In this document: one piece after another, positions 42,943-51,827 of the stretch
Layout: the number at the start of each line of letters is the position of its first letter
How positions within the stretch are numbered: the first letter of the stretch is position 1
NCBI GenBank assembly: GCA_023414355.1
Contig: JAEZOB010000051.1
Coordinates: 1 to 57,802 of the forward strand
Direction of reading: 5' to 3'
Source of the DNA: Bacillota bacterium
Lineage (GTDB): Bacteria > Bacillota > Clostridia > Lachnospirales > Lachnospiraceae
DNA length: 57,802 nt
Notes under the pieces: generated by a model
What the model saw: the letters and a program-made list of their open reading frames with translations, nothing else
What the model was told of the DNA's origin: nothing
Database searches by the model: none
Translations under genes and position numbers: made by a program

Positions 42943-43818
42943 ATGAACAGAAATCCATTTAAACCTAAGCAGTACGCAACGACCAGTATCTATCGGTCTA
43001 AACCGCAGGATATCGTGCGGGCTGAGGAAGAAAAGCCGAATGTACCCGAAGGGATCATGACAAAATGTCCCCACTGTGGTAAGGTCATCTATTCAAAGCT
43101 TTTAAATAGAAACTATAAATGTTGCGATGAGTGCGGTTATTATTTCAAGTTATCATCCGAAGAACGTCTCGCAATGCTTGTAGATGAAGGTGAATTTGAA
43201 GAATTTGATGCGGACATGATAAGCAGGGATCCCTTAAGCTTCCCCGGATACGGTGACAAGCTTCAAAAGACCCGTGCACAGACCGGGCTTTCTGATGGGA
43301 TCGTAACAGGCAGAGGCAAGATCCAGGGTCAGACCGCGATGATTGGTTTCATGGACCCGGCGTTCTTTATGGGAAGCATGGGTTCTACCATCGGTGAGAA
43401 GTTGACCCGATTATTCGAGCAGGCAACGAAGGAAGCTCTTCCGGTCATCATATACACAGCTTCGGGAGGGGCCAGGATGCAGGAGGGAATATTTTCACTC
43501 ATGCAGATGGCCAAGGTAAGTGGTGCCGTAGCCAGACACAGCGAGGCGGGATTACTCTATATCACGGTACTGACCGATCCGACCACCGGTGGAGTGACTG
43601 CAAGCTTTGCGATGCTTGGAGATATCATTTTGGCAGAGCCCGGGGCTCTGATTGGTTTTGCAGGCCCACGAGTAATCGAGCAGACCATCGGTCAGAAGCT
43701 GCCCGATGGCTTCCAAAGAGCGGAGTTCTTATTGGAGCATGGTTTTATTGATCAGATCGTACCGAGAGAAGCACAGAAGCATACGATATCCACTCTTCTG
43801 AAAATGCACTCCAGGTAA
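42943..43818 (+). CDS. accD: Acetyl-CoA carboxylase carboxyltransferase subunit beta AccD
   Basis: 291 residues. Zinc ribbon CPHCGK...CCDECGYYF (residues ~41-66), then the crotonase-fold carboxyltransferase domain with IYTASGGARMQEGIFSLMQM and DPTTGGVTASFAMLGD. It acts with AccA to transfer the carboxyl group to acetyl-CoA. CGGAGG lies before the ATG. Confidence 0.96.
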   Translation: MNRNPFKPKQYATTSIYRSKPQDIVRAEEEKPNVPEGIMTKCPHCGKVIYSKLLNRNYKCCDECGYYFKLSSEERLAMLVDEGEFEEFDADMISRDPLSFPGYGDKLQKTRAQTGLSDGIVTGRGKIQGQTAMIGFMDPAFFMGSMGSTIGEKLTRLFEQATKEALPVIIYTASGGARMQEGIFSLMQMAKVSGAVARHSEAGLLYITVLTDPTTGGVTASFAMLGDIILAEPGALIGFAGPRVIEQTIGQKLPDGFQRAEFLLEHGFIDQIVPREAQKHTISTLLKMHSR

Positions 43819-43843
43819 ACCATGTGCAGAAATGGAGGATAAC

Positions 43844-44629
43844 ATGAGTATTACGCCTTGGGAGAAGGTTAAGCTGGCAAGAATGTCAGTGCGACCGACC
43901 GGCCATGATTATATAGACAGAATTTTTACCGATTTCCTTGAATTGCACGGTGACCGTTATTACAGCGAGGATCGTGCCATTGTGGGGGGAATTGCATACC
44001 TTGGCGATGTTCCCGTCACTGTGATTGCACAGCAGAAGGGCCGCAACACCAAGGAAAATATTGCTCGTAATTTTTCTATGCCTCATCCGGAAGGATATCG
44101 CAAAGCCCTGCGTCTGATGAAGCAGGCGGAGAAATTTCACCGTCCGGTGATCTGTTTTATCGATACTCCGGGTGCTTTTTGCGGACTTGGAGCAGAGGAA
44201 CGCGGTCAGGGAGAGGCAATCGCTGAGAATCTGGCACAAATGATGCTGCTAAAGACGCCCATCGTGTCCATCGTAATTTCGGAGGGTGGCAGCGGTGGTG
44301 CTTTGGCACTTGGTGTCGCAGATAAGGTATATATGCTGGAGCATGCCATTTATTCCATTCTGTCACCGGAGGGCTTCGCCAGTATTCTATATAAGGATTC
44401 CGGTAAGGCAGAGCAGGCAGCCGGTGAGATGAAGCTGACTGCTCAGGATCTGTTCCGGTTTCAGGTGATTGACGGCATTATTCCTGAACCTCCGGGAGGT
44501 GCCCATAATGACTATAACCTGATGGCTCTGAGTGTAAAATCAGTGATTGAGACGGAGCTTTCTGAATTGAGGCAGCTACCTACTGAGGAACTGCTTAGCA
44601 GGAGATATCAGAAATTCAGAAACATGTAA
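43844..44629 (+). CDS. accA: Acetyl-CoA carboxylase carboxyltransferase subunit alpha AccA
   Basis: 261 residues. Crotonase fold with RPTGHDYIDRIFTDFLELHGDR, FIDTPGAFCGLGAEERGQGEAIA and SEGGSGGALALGVADKVYMLEHAIYS. The ATG at 43844 follows GGAGG with correct spacing; the first ATG of the frame (43832) would place that site inside the gene. Last gene of the operon, followed by a strong terminator. Confidence 0.96.
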   Translation: MSITPWEKVKLARMSVRPTGHDYIDRIFTDFLELHGDRYYSEDRAIVGGIAYLGDVPVTVIAQQKGRNTKENIARNFSMPHPEGYRKALRLMKQAEKFHRPVICFIDTPGAFCGLGAEERGQGEAIAENLAQMMLLKTPIVSIVISEGGSGGALALGVADKVYMLEHAIYSILSPEGFASILYKDSGKAEQAAGEMKLTAQDLFRFQVIDGIIPEPPGGAHNDYNLMALSVKSVIETELSELRQLPTEELLSRRYQKFRNM

Positions 44630-44650
44630 CATCATAGAAGGAAGAAATCG

Positions 44651-44693
44651 GCTTCTCTGCAATGGAACCTCGCGGCAGAGAAGCATTTTTTTT
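44651..44693 (+). terminator. Terminator of the fab-acc operon
   Basis: GCTTCTCTGC / GCAGAGAAGC, 10-bp perfect stem, 14-base loop, then A and eight T. Confidence 0.95.
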
Positions 44694-44847
44694 GCCTCTC
44701 AATTCACACCTTGATATTAGTAAAATCGCACTGGAAATAAATACATAGACATAGTATGATGAGATAAAGAATGAACCAGTCCGGAGACCATCTGAAGGAT
44801 ATCTCCCGGGCTGAGTATAATATGGCAGAGGGGAAGAGGAATATCGT

Positions 44848-45384
44848 ATGATCATTCATGATTTAAGTAAGGAACAGGAAGAAAAGGTATGGAGGCATCC
44901 CAAAATTAAAGAACTGCTGCCCAAAGCAGCGTTGCCTGATTCTACGAATGAAAGAGTTATTTCCGATAATGGAACAATCCGAAACTGCATCGGATGTTTT
45001 GGGTGCTGGGTCAAGACACCGGGTGCCTGCGTGCTCCGGGATGACTACAGTGATATGGGAGAGCTTCTAGCAAAGTCTACTGAGGTTTTGGTCATCAGCA
45101 AATGCTGCTATGGAGGCTTCAGCCCCTTTGTTAAGAATGTTTTTGACAGAAGCATCTCCTATGTGCATCCGAAATTCGTAATCAGAAAGGGAGAGATGCA
45201 TCATAAATTCCGATATATGAAACAGTTTAATCTTAAGGTCGTATTCTACGGGGAGGAGATCTCCCAACAGGAGAAAGAGACAGCGAGGCGGTTAATGGCG
45301 GCAAATGTTGTAAACTTAGGCGGAGTCGAGCCACAGATTCTGTTTTTGACCACAGAAGAATTAATGGGGGAAAAGATATGTTAA
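44848..45384 (+). CDS. Flavodoxin-like NAD(P)H-dependent oxidoreductase, partner 1
   Basis: 178 residues. It has the signature CIGCFGCWVKTPGACVLRDDY near residue 49 and a flavin-binding-like segment SKCCYGGFSPFVKNVFDRS. It lacks the usual first-strand loop (GSPR) of NADPH-dependent FMN reductases, beginning instead with IIHDLSKEQEE, so it is an atypical member. The stop overlaps the next start by 7 bases, indicating coupled translation and probably a shared function. Confidence 0.7.
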   Translation: MIIHDLSKEQEEKVWRHPKIKELLPKAALPDSTNERVISDNGTIRNCIGCFGCWVKTPGACVLRDDYSDMGELLAKSTEVLVISKCCYGGFSPFVKNVFDRSISYVHPKFVIRKGEMHHKFRYMKQFNLKVVFYGEEISQQEKETARRLMAANVVNLGGVEPQILFLTTEELMGEKIC

Positions 45385-46019
45385 GAGTAGCATTGATCAA
45401 CGGAAGTCCCAAATTTAAGGACAGCGCCTCGGATTGCCTGCTGGAGGAGCTGAAGGAGTATTTAAAGGATACGGAGGTTAAAAAGCTTGAGCTGCATACG
45501 CCTGTACTCGCGGCTACAGAGCAAACGCTGCTACTGGATAGTGATGCACTGGTTTTTTCCTTTCCTCTTTATGTGGACGGAATACCTTCCCACCTGCTGC
45601 ATTGTCTGACCGGACTGGAGCAGCTGCTTCGTGATAACAAAAGAAATATCAGAGTATATGCCATTGTAAATTGCGGATTTTATGAAGCACATCAGAATAA
45701 GCATGCCCTACAGATCATGAAGAATTGGTGCGTGAGAGCAAACCTTAGCTGGGGTCAGGGAGTTGCTGTCGGAGCCGGTGGAATGGTGCTCAGTATCCGT
45801 TCCGTACCACCCGGAGCAGGTCCGAAGAAGAAGCTGACAATGGCCCTACAGGAGCTGGCATCAACAATCAGGGAAGACAAAGAAAGCCAGGATATCTATG
45901 TCACTCCGGGCTTTCCAAGATTTCTGTATAAGGCTTCTGCCGATCTCGGTTGGGGTCAGGCGATCAAAGCGAATGGTTTAAAGCCTAAGGATTTAAACCG
46001 AAGACTGGCAAAACAATAA
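45378..46019 (+). CDS. Flavodoxin-like NAD(P)H-dependent oxidoreductase, partner 2
   Basis: 213 residues. It has the N-terminal flavodoxin loop ALINGSPKFKDSAS and the second flavin loop FSFPLYVDGIPSHLLHCL. It carries what partner 1 lacks, while partner 1 carries the cysteine cluster; the two may work as a pair. The protein ends in a basic helical tail. The start overlaps the previous gene. Electron donor and substrate are unknown. Confidence 0.7.
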   Translation: MLRVALINGSPKFKDSASDCLLEELKEYLKDTEVKKLELHTPVLAATEQTLLLDSDALVFSFPLYVDGIPSHLLHCLTGLEQLLRDNKRNIRVYAIVNCGFYEAHQNKHALQIMKNWCVRANLSWGQGVAVGAGGMVLSIRSVPPGAGPKKKLTMALQELASTIREDKESQDIYVTPGFPRFLYKASADLGWGQAIKANGLKPKDLNRRLAKQ

Positions 46020-46021
46020 TA

Positions 46022-46840
46022 TTAATATCGATTGCGCTTCACATAAATCAGACTTGAAGTAAAGGTTCCGCCGATGCTCTCCACGTAGTCCCGGTATTCC
46101 TCGTAATCAACATAGTACAGACTTCCCCAGGAAGAGATACGAAGCATGATTCTTCCTGTAAGCTCATCCTTAATCAGACCCGTTACGGTTACATAATGGC
46201 CGTTGATATCATACTTTACCGCTTTGTAATAGTAAGCTTTTATTACTTCCGAGGTGTTTGTGATATCGGGTTGCAGCGTGGATGGCTGGAAATCTATCTC
46301 CCGTAGTTCATAGAAGGATATTCCTTTCTTCCCCCACAGATTCGGAGTATTTGGCCCGATGGAGAGGATGACAGGAATATCCTTTTCCAGCATCTCCTCT
46401 ATCATATCATACATATCATAATAATTCAGGGTCCATTTCCAGGAGGCTTGCAAGCCAAGTCCGTAATCATTGGAATAGGTATTGATTGCCGATGCGGCGG
46501 AAGGTCCCAGTACAGCGAGGAGTGGGAGAGCCTTGGTATATTGGTTATGAATCTGCTTTACATAAGTGAGATAATTCGGATATACGATTTGATTTTCCGG
46601 GGTTACAGTCAGCGTAGTTAAGGGAGTCTGTAAGGTTTTCTTCCTGCGCGACAGATATAGAAACAGATCCGCAGCTGCGATGGTTCCGCAACCATAATTG
46701 CGAAGGAGGGTATCCTTACTGTACCATTTCTTATCAGGAAACCACATCTGACTTCCTCCGTATGAAATGCGGGTATCCTGGATGACGGGAACATAGTCTG
46801 GGGCGGATAACTGGACAACAATATTATTTCTGAAGGGCAT
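46022..46840 (-). CDS. C39-like cysteine peptidase-fold protein
   Basis: 272 residues. NYGCGTIAAADLFLYL (Cys51) resembles the active-site helix of papain-like C39 peptidases, and NGHYVTVTGLIKDELTGRI followed by RISSWGSLYYVDYEEY near 212-250 resembles their His strand. No signal peptide or ABC domain is seen, so it is not a bacteriocin exporter. Activity and substrate are unproven. The ATG at 46840 follows GGGAGGC. It is convergent with the flavodoxin-like gene, their stops 2 bases apart. Confidence 0.6.
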   Translation of the reverse strand: MPFRNNIVVQLSAPDYVPVIQDTRISYGGSQMWFPDKKWYSKDTLLRNYGCGTIAAADLFLYLSRRKKTLQTPLTTLTVTPENQIVYPNYLTYVKQIHNQYTKALPLLAVLGPSAASAINTYSNDYGLGLQASWKWTLNYYDMYDMIEEMLEKDIPVILSIGPNTPNLWGKKGISFYELREIDFQPSTLQPDITNTSEVIKAYYYKAVKYDINGHYVTVTGLIKDELTGRIMLRISSWGSLYYVDYEEYRDYVESIGGTFTSSLIYVKRNRY

Positions 46841-46980
46841 TACGCCGCCTCCCAACATCGCTTCTTAACATTAGTTTATTCGAATTCGCTTGTTCATGTT
46901 GCAGAGAAAATTTGAAGGACAGGGAAGAAGCGGCATTAAATTGATGAAATTGGCTTTACCACAAGATCGTCGATAAAAAG

Positions 46981-47045
46981 AAAGAACCGACATCCCTTAC
47001 GAGAAGCTGATAACGAGCTTATCAGGCGGAGGATGCCGGTTCTTT
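46981..47045 (-). terminator. Terminator of the ABC-F gene
   Basis: AAAGAACCG-CATCC pairs with GGATG-CGGTTCTTT; an inner CTGATAA/TTATCAG hairpin sits in the loop. T-rich flanks on both strands. Confidence 0.85.
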
Positions 47046-47117
47046 TATTTTTTATTTGTTTCTTATACGACCTTAATTTTTTCGGAGATTTTAAGCTCCA
47101 TTCCTTTGTTTTTGAGC

Positions 47118-48764
47118 TTATTCTTCGGTGTCCTGGCTTTCTTCCTCAGCCTCGAATTCGCTGATCTGTCTCTTTCTCGCCATCTCGTCACTATCAAGAT
47201 ACTCGTCATAAGAGGTGATCTTATCGATGAGATGTCCGTTATAAATCTCCATGATACGGTTTGCCGTTGTCTGAATAAACTGATGGTCGGGTGAGGTAAA
47301 TAATGCGACACCGGGGAACTTAATCAAACCGTTATTCAGAGCAGTAATGGATTCCATATCCAGATGGTTGGTCGGCTCGTCAAGGATGAGTACGTTTGCT
47401 CCGGCAATCATCATTTTAGATAACATGACACGGACTCTTTCACCACCCGACAGGACATTTACCTTCTTTGAACCTTCTTCTCCGGCAAATAACATTCTTC
47501 CCATGAAACCGCGGACATAAGTGACATCCTTCTCAGGGGAGAAGGGCATCAGGAAATCAGTAATGGTCTCATCTCCGGCAAAGAGCTTGGTGTTATCCTT
47601 AGGGAAATAGGACATGTTTGTAGTGATACCCCATTTATAGTTGCCCTCATCAGGTTCCACCTCTCCTGAAAGAATCTGGAACAGCAAAGTGGTAGCACGG
47701 GTATTCGGTCCGACAAAGGCAATCTTATCTTCCTTGCCCACGATGAAGGAAATCTTATCAAGAACCTTCACACCATCGATGGACTTGGAGAGATTCTCAA
47801 CAGTAAGTACCTCATTACCGATGTCACGGCTCGGTCTGAAATCAATATAAGGATATTTTCTGCTGGAAGGACGGATGTCATCCAGCTCGATCTTCTCAAG
47901 GGCTTTCTTTCTGGAAGTCGCCTGTTTGGATTTGGAAGCATTGGCAGAGAAGCGTTGGATAAATTCCTGCAGTTCCTTGATCTTTTCTTCCTTCTTCTTG
48001 TTGGCTTCCTTCATCTGCTTTACCATCAACTGGCTTGATTCATACCAGAAATCATAGTTACCGGAGTAGAGCTGGATTTTGGCATAATCGATATCTGCAA
48101 TGTGAGTACATACTTTATTTAAGAAATAACGGTCATGAGATACTACGATGACGGTATTCTCGAAGTTAATGAGGAATTCCTCCAGCCACCTTATCGCTTC
48201 TAAGTCTAAGTGGTTGGTAGGCTCGTCGAGGAGCAGAATGTCGGGATTACCGAACAATGCCTGTGCTAAGAGAACCTTAACTTTTTGACCGCCGTTTAAC
48301 TCATGCATCGTCAGGTAATGAAGTTCGGTCTCAATGCCGAGGCCGTTCAGCAGGGATGCAGCATTGGCTTCAGCCTCCCAGCCATCCATTGCTGCGAATT
48401 CACCTTCCAACTCACTGGCACGGATACCGTCTTCTTCTGTAAAATCTTCCTTAGCATAAATGATATCTTTTTCCTTCATGATTTCATACAGGCGCTTATT
48501 TCCCATGATAACGGTATCCAGAACCTGATAAGCATCATATTTGAAGTGATCCTGCTGAAGGAAGGACAATCTCTGTCCGGGGGTGATGATAATATCACCC
48601 TTGCTGGGCTCCAACTGCCCGTTTAATATTTTGAGAAAGGTGGATTTTCCGGCACCGTTGGCACCGATCAGTCCATAGCAGTTGCCTTCAGTGAATTTGA
48701 TATTCACATCCTCGAACAATGCTCTCTTTCCTAATCTTAAAGTAACATTACTTGCCTGTATCAT
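47118..48764 (-). CDS. ABC-F family ATPase (YkpA/YbiT-like)
   Basis: 548 residues, two ATP-binding domains without membrane parts, hence a ribosome-associated ABC-F protein. Domain 1: GANGAGKST (near 37) and LNGGQKVKVLLAQAL...LLLDEPTNHLD. Linker near 245-300 is rich in K and E. Domain 2: signature LSGGERVRVML and LILDEPTNHLD, but its P-loop reads GPNTRATT, lacking the usual GxGK. This layout fits the YkpA/YbiT branch. The tail is acidic. The ATG at 48764 follows GGAGG. Confidence 0.88.
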   Translation of the reverse strand: MIQASNVTLRLGKRALFEDVNIKFTEGNCYGLIGANGAGKSTFLKILNGQLEPSKGDIIITPGQRLSFLQQDHFKYDAYQVLDTVIMGNKRLYEIMKEKDIIYAKEDFTEEDGIRASELEGEFAAMDGWEAEANAASLLNGLGIETELHYLTMHELNGGQKVKVLLAQALFGNPDILLLDEPTNHLDLEAIRWLEEFLINFENTVIVVSHDRYFLNKVCTHIADIDYAKIQLYSGNYDFWYESSQLMVKQMKEANKKKEEKIKELQEFIQRFSANASKSKQATSRKKALEKIELDDIRPSSRKYPYIDFRPSRDIGNEVLTVENLSKSIDGVKVLDKISFIVGKEDKIAFVGPNTRATTLLFQILSGEVEPDEGNYKWGITTNMSYFPKDNTKLFAGDETITDFLMPFSPEKDVTYVRGFMGRMLFAGEEGSKKVNVLSGGERVRVMLSKMMIAGANVLILDEPTNHLDMESITALNNGLIKFPGVALFTSPDHQFIQTTANRIMEIYNGHLIDKITSYDEYLDSDEMARKRQISEFEAEEESQDTEE

Positions 48765-48860
48765 GTATAACCTCCTGGATACTTCCAATTATCTTTGATC
48801 GCCATTTCTATTGTATCGTATATTCTTGATTTTGCAAGTGAAAATGTGATGATATACGAA

Positions 48861-49062
48861 ACAAAAGGTCCTGTTATTAAAATCGGATGGGACATATGTT
48901 ACAAAAGACAGGTTAGTAATCTTTAATAGGAAACGTAAGACAAAAGGCCGGCAGTCGAAAGACTACCGGAACACATGCACGAGAAGGTCTCCGGAAAGAC
49001 GACTTTCCGAGAGCCTTCTTGTGCATGTTTATCCTGTCACCTGCGCTGACAGGACCTTTTGT
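48861..49062. repeat. Large multi-branched inverted-repeat element
   Basis: Outer 14-bp perfect stem ACAAAAGGTCCTGT / ACAGGACCTTTTGT. Arms include AGTC-GAAA-GACT within CCGG pairs (48948-48969), a 53-base arm with CATGCAC/GTGCATG base and GGAAAG-ACGA-CTTTCC tip (48974-49027), CCTGTCA/TGACAGG (49033-49053), and ATTAAA...TTTAAT. ACAAAAG recurs three times on one side. The surrounding gap 48765-49374 has no gene. Confidence 0.75.
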
Positions 49063-49255
49063 CAGACAAATCACGAAGAAAACTCTATAATTGTGAACAA
49101 ATCAATGTGTTATTTGTTTTCAAATAATTCACATACCGTTAATACCTTCTCCATAATTCGATATTATAATGAAATCATAGAAACAGAAACACCCTAAATT
49201 GATGAAACCTACTTAACATAGAATTTTTTCATAAATCTCCTCCCTCCCCCAAAGA

Positions 49256-49275
49256 GCCAACTCCAACGAGTTGGC
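49256..49275. other. Perfect hairpin
   Basis: GCCAACTC-CAAC-GAGTTGGC, followed by a CTCCT...AGGAG hairpin. Probably part of a terminator for minus-strand transcription. Confidence 0.5.
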
Positions 49276-49311
49276 TTCTCCTCTGTAAAGGAGCTGTTTT
49301 GAGTAGAAAGA

Positions 49312-49357
49312 GAAAGGGCTGGCTTCCCAAACATACTTGTTGGAAGCCAGCCCTTTC
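49312..49357 (-). terminator. Terminator of the aldo/keto reductase gene
   Basis: GAAAGGGCTGGCTTCC pairs perfectly with GGAAGCCAGCCCTTTC over 16 bp. Confidence 0.9.
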
Positions 49358-49374
49358 CTATATCACTGTAACTC

Positions 49375-50472
49375 TTATTTTAATGTTGCAATTTCATCGA
49401 GTCTGTCCATAATCGGCAGGTGCTGAGTACATAGGGTCTCACATTGTCCGCATTTGATACATTCCGCTGCCAGTTGGTTGGAGATACCCCAGTGCCATTG
49501 CAGACGATTCATGATATCGTTACCAAGGATTTTCTCGTTATAAGCGTCCATGAATTTAGGGATATCAATGCTCTGAGGGCAGGACTTGCAATAACCGCAA
49601 CCGGTACACAGATTGTTTAAGGCCATACCCTTAGATTCATATTCTGCATAGATTTCTGCTGCGGGTCTTTCCTCCAGATTCTCAACTGCCTTGATTGCTT
49701 CGTCGACATGCTGGGTCGTTGTACAACCGCATAAAGCAACGGTAATTTCCTTATGGGAAGCCACGAAACGAAGGGCTGCCTGCGCTACATTTAGATTCGT
49801 ACCTTCTGTCAGGTATTCGAAGGTCTTCGGATTACTTGGGATTAAGCCACCTCCAAGAGGATTCATGACTACGATGCCCATTCCCTTATCATAGGCAGCT
49901 GTAATACCTGCCTGACGGAATCGGTAATTCAAAGGATTATAGCCGATCAACATTCCCTTAAAGGCATTGGAGTTGATGACTGTCTCCAGCTGGTTCCCCT
50001 GCATGTGGGAGGAGAAGGTGATGTTTTTGATTAAACCCTCTGCCTTTGCCTTCTCGAAGGAGCTGTACATTAAGTCATACTGCTTTTCAAAGGATCCAAG
50101 GTCCAGAAGGCACCATAGATAATAGAAGTCCAGATAATCAACCTTCAATCTGGATAAAGAGGTTTCAAGTCTCTGTCTGAACACATCCGGGGTGAATTCA
50201 CCGCCATAGGAACCCAGATTTACCTTGGATGAGATGTAGAAGCTGTCTCTGGGCAGCTGTGATAAAGCGATTCCGGTGATTTCTTCACTCTTATCATTGC
50301 AGTAGAAGGGTGCGGAATCAAAGAAGTTAATTCCATTTGCATGGGCATGTAATACAACCTCGGCACATTTTTCGAAGCGGCCTGCCTTTACATCCTCATC
50401 GTCATATCGCATCGTTCCCATTCCGATCGCGGAAACCATCATATTTGTATTGCCATATTGCTTATAATACAT
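49375..50472 (-). CDS. Aldo/keto reductase with ferredoxin-like C-terminal domain
   Basis: 365 residues. The barrel begins MYYKQYGNTNMMVSAIGMG and has INFFDSAPFY (catalytic Asp/Tyr near 55) and VDYLDFYYLW. The last ~80 residues carry CTGCGYCKSCPQSIDIP and, later, CIKCGQCETLC, giving two 4Fe-4S sites. Such YccK/YghZ-related clostridial proteins reduce aldehydes or ketones, possibly with ferredoxin. The ATG at 50472 follows ACGGAGG; the longer frame lacks a site. Confidence 0.9.
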   Translation of the reverse strand: MYYKQYGNTNMMVSAIGMGTMRYDDEDVKAGRFEKCAEVVLHAHANGINFFDSAPFYCNDKSEEITGIALSQLPRDSFYISSKVNLGSYGGEFTPDVFRQRLETSLSRLKVDYLDFYYLWCLLDLGSFEKQYDLMYSSFEKAKAEGLIKNITFSSHMQGNQLETVINSNAFKGMLIGYNPLNYRFRQAGITAAYDKGMGIVVMNPLGGGLIPSNPKTFEYLTEGTNLNVAQAALRFVASHKEITVALCGCTTTQHVDEAIKAVENLEERPAAEIYAEYESKGMALNNLCTGCGYCKSCPQSIDIPKFMDAYNEKILGNDIMNRLQWHWGISNQLAAECIKCGQCETLCTQHLPIMDRLDEIATLK

Positions 50473-50732
50473 AGTATACTTACCTCCGTTATTTCGTCTA
50501 TTGTAATCGATCCTTCGTTTGTTGAAAATGTCCGATTCAGACCTTTTCATGTAGTATCTCATAAAACATAACACATGTCTATGATATAGAAATGAATGCT
50601 TACCTTCTCGACTAACTTACATTTTATGCGAATGAATTATCAATAGCATAATTATTTACGAAAACAGAAGTTTCGTAAAGAGTAGGAGGAGTGAATTCGT
50701 GACTTTGGCAACGTCCGGACCATCGTTTTCGT

Positions 50733-50761
50733 TTGACTTTTAGGGGTATCTCAGATAGAAT
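50733..50761 (+). promoter_or_regulatory. Promoter of the esterase-acyltransferase operon
   Basis: TTGACT (50733-50738), 17-bp spacer, TAGAAT (50756-50761), 50 bases before the hydrolase start. The rest of 50473-50811 is featureless. Confidence 0.7.
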
Positions 50762-50811
50762 GAAATTGCAATATAAAATGGTTGAATACGGAAGAAAGGC
50801 GGAAAACTTCT

Positions 50812-51756
50812 ATGGCAATCAACAAAGCGATGAGAATTGCGTTGAAAGCATTATCCTATCCTGACCTTGATGTAAAGAAGACGTATAAGCTGCAACGGCA
50901 GCTTAAGACAGCGACGCATCCTGTCCTCAAACCATTATACGAGATGTGGGATCATAAAGTATCGATCGGGGAATATGATATCCCTGTTCGTATTTTTATG
51001 CCTCCTTCCGACTACTTCTTCAAGAAAATCCTTATTTTCTTTCATGGAGGAGGGTTTGTCTTCGGTAATATCGACACTTATACAAATGTCTGCTCTAATA
51101 TGGCTAAGCAGACGGGACATATCGTAGTATCTGTAGATTACCGGTTGGCTCCGGAATATAAATTCCCTACAGCTCCGGAGGACTGCTATGCGGTAACACG
51201 TGAGATATTTTTAAATGCGCAGCTTCTTGAGGTGGACCCGGAGGAGATTACCCTGATTGGGGACAGTGCCGGAGGTAATCTGGCGGCGGTCGTATCCATG
51301 ATGGCCAGAGATAGAGGAGAATTTCTGCCAAAAAGACAGATCCTTCTATATCCTTCCACAGGCTGCGACCATAGCGAAACCTCACCATATCCTTCTATTA
51401 TAGAAAATGGAACGGACTTTCTTCTGACCTCGAAGAAAATTTGCGACTTTTTAGACCTTTATAAAAACAGTGAGGAAGATTTTCAGAATCCATATCTGGC
51501 ACCGATTCTGGCGGAGGATTTATCAAGAATGCCGGACACCCTGATCATTACAGCAGAGTACGATCCCCTTAGAGATGAAGCAGAGGCTTTCGGTAAAAAA
51601 TTATATGAAGCAGGAAATCAAGTAAAGGTTTTTCGGATGAAGGATGCGCTGCACGGGTTTATCTCCCTGCCGAAGCATTTTGTCCATGTAAAGAGAAGTT
51701 ATGAGTTGATTAACCGATTTTTGAATAATGAGGATAAGCAAATTACAAGTAATTGA
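50812..51756 (+). CDS. Alpha/beta hydrolase, hormone-sensitive-lipase type esterase
   Basis: 314 residues. HSL-family oxyanion motif HGGGFVFG (near 82), nucleophile Ser in GDSAGGNLAA (near 155), Asp in AEYDPLRDEAE and His in HGFISLP near the C terminus. Cytosolic esterase or deacetylase of short acyl groups. AGGCGG lies 9 bases before the ATG at 50812. Next to a condensation-fold acyltransferase, so the pair may make and cleave the same ester (inference). Confidence 0.88.
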   Translation: MAINKAMRIALKALSYPDLDVKKTYKLQRQLKTATHPVLKPLYEMWDHKVSIGEYDIPVRIFMPPSDYFFKKILIFFHGGGFVFGNIDTYTNVCSNMAKQTGHIVVSVDYRLAPEYKFPTAPEDCYAVTREIFLNAQLLEVDPEEITLIGDSAGGNLAAVVSMMARDRGEFLPKRQILLYPSTGCDHSETSPYPSIIENGTDFLLTSKKICDFLDLYKNSEEDFQNPYLAPILAEDLSRMPDTLIITAEYDPLRDEAEAFGKKLYEAGNQVKVFRMKDALHGFISLPKHFVHVKRSYELINRFLNNEDKQITSN

Positions 51757-51827
51757 AGATAAACCGGCAAAAAATCGTTAATAATTACTGGATAGAGATA
51801 CCAACCGGAAAGGGGGTAGTCAGATTC

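Noticed and set aside
46022..46840. Bacteriocin-processing C39 exporter
   Set aside because: No ABC or membrane domain and no precursor peptide gene nearby.
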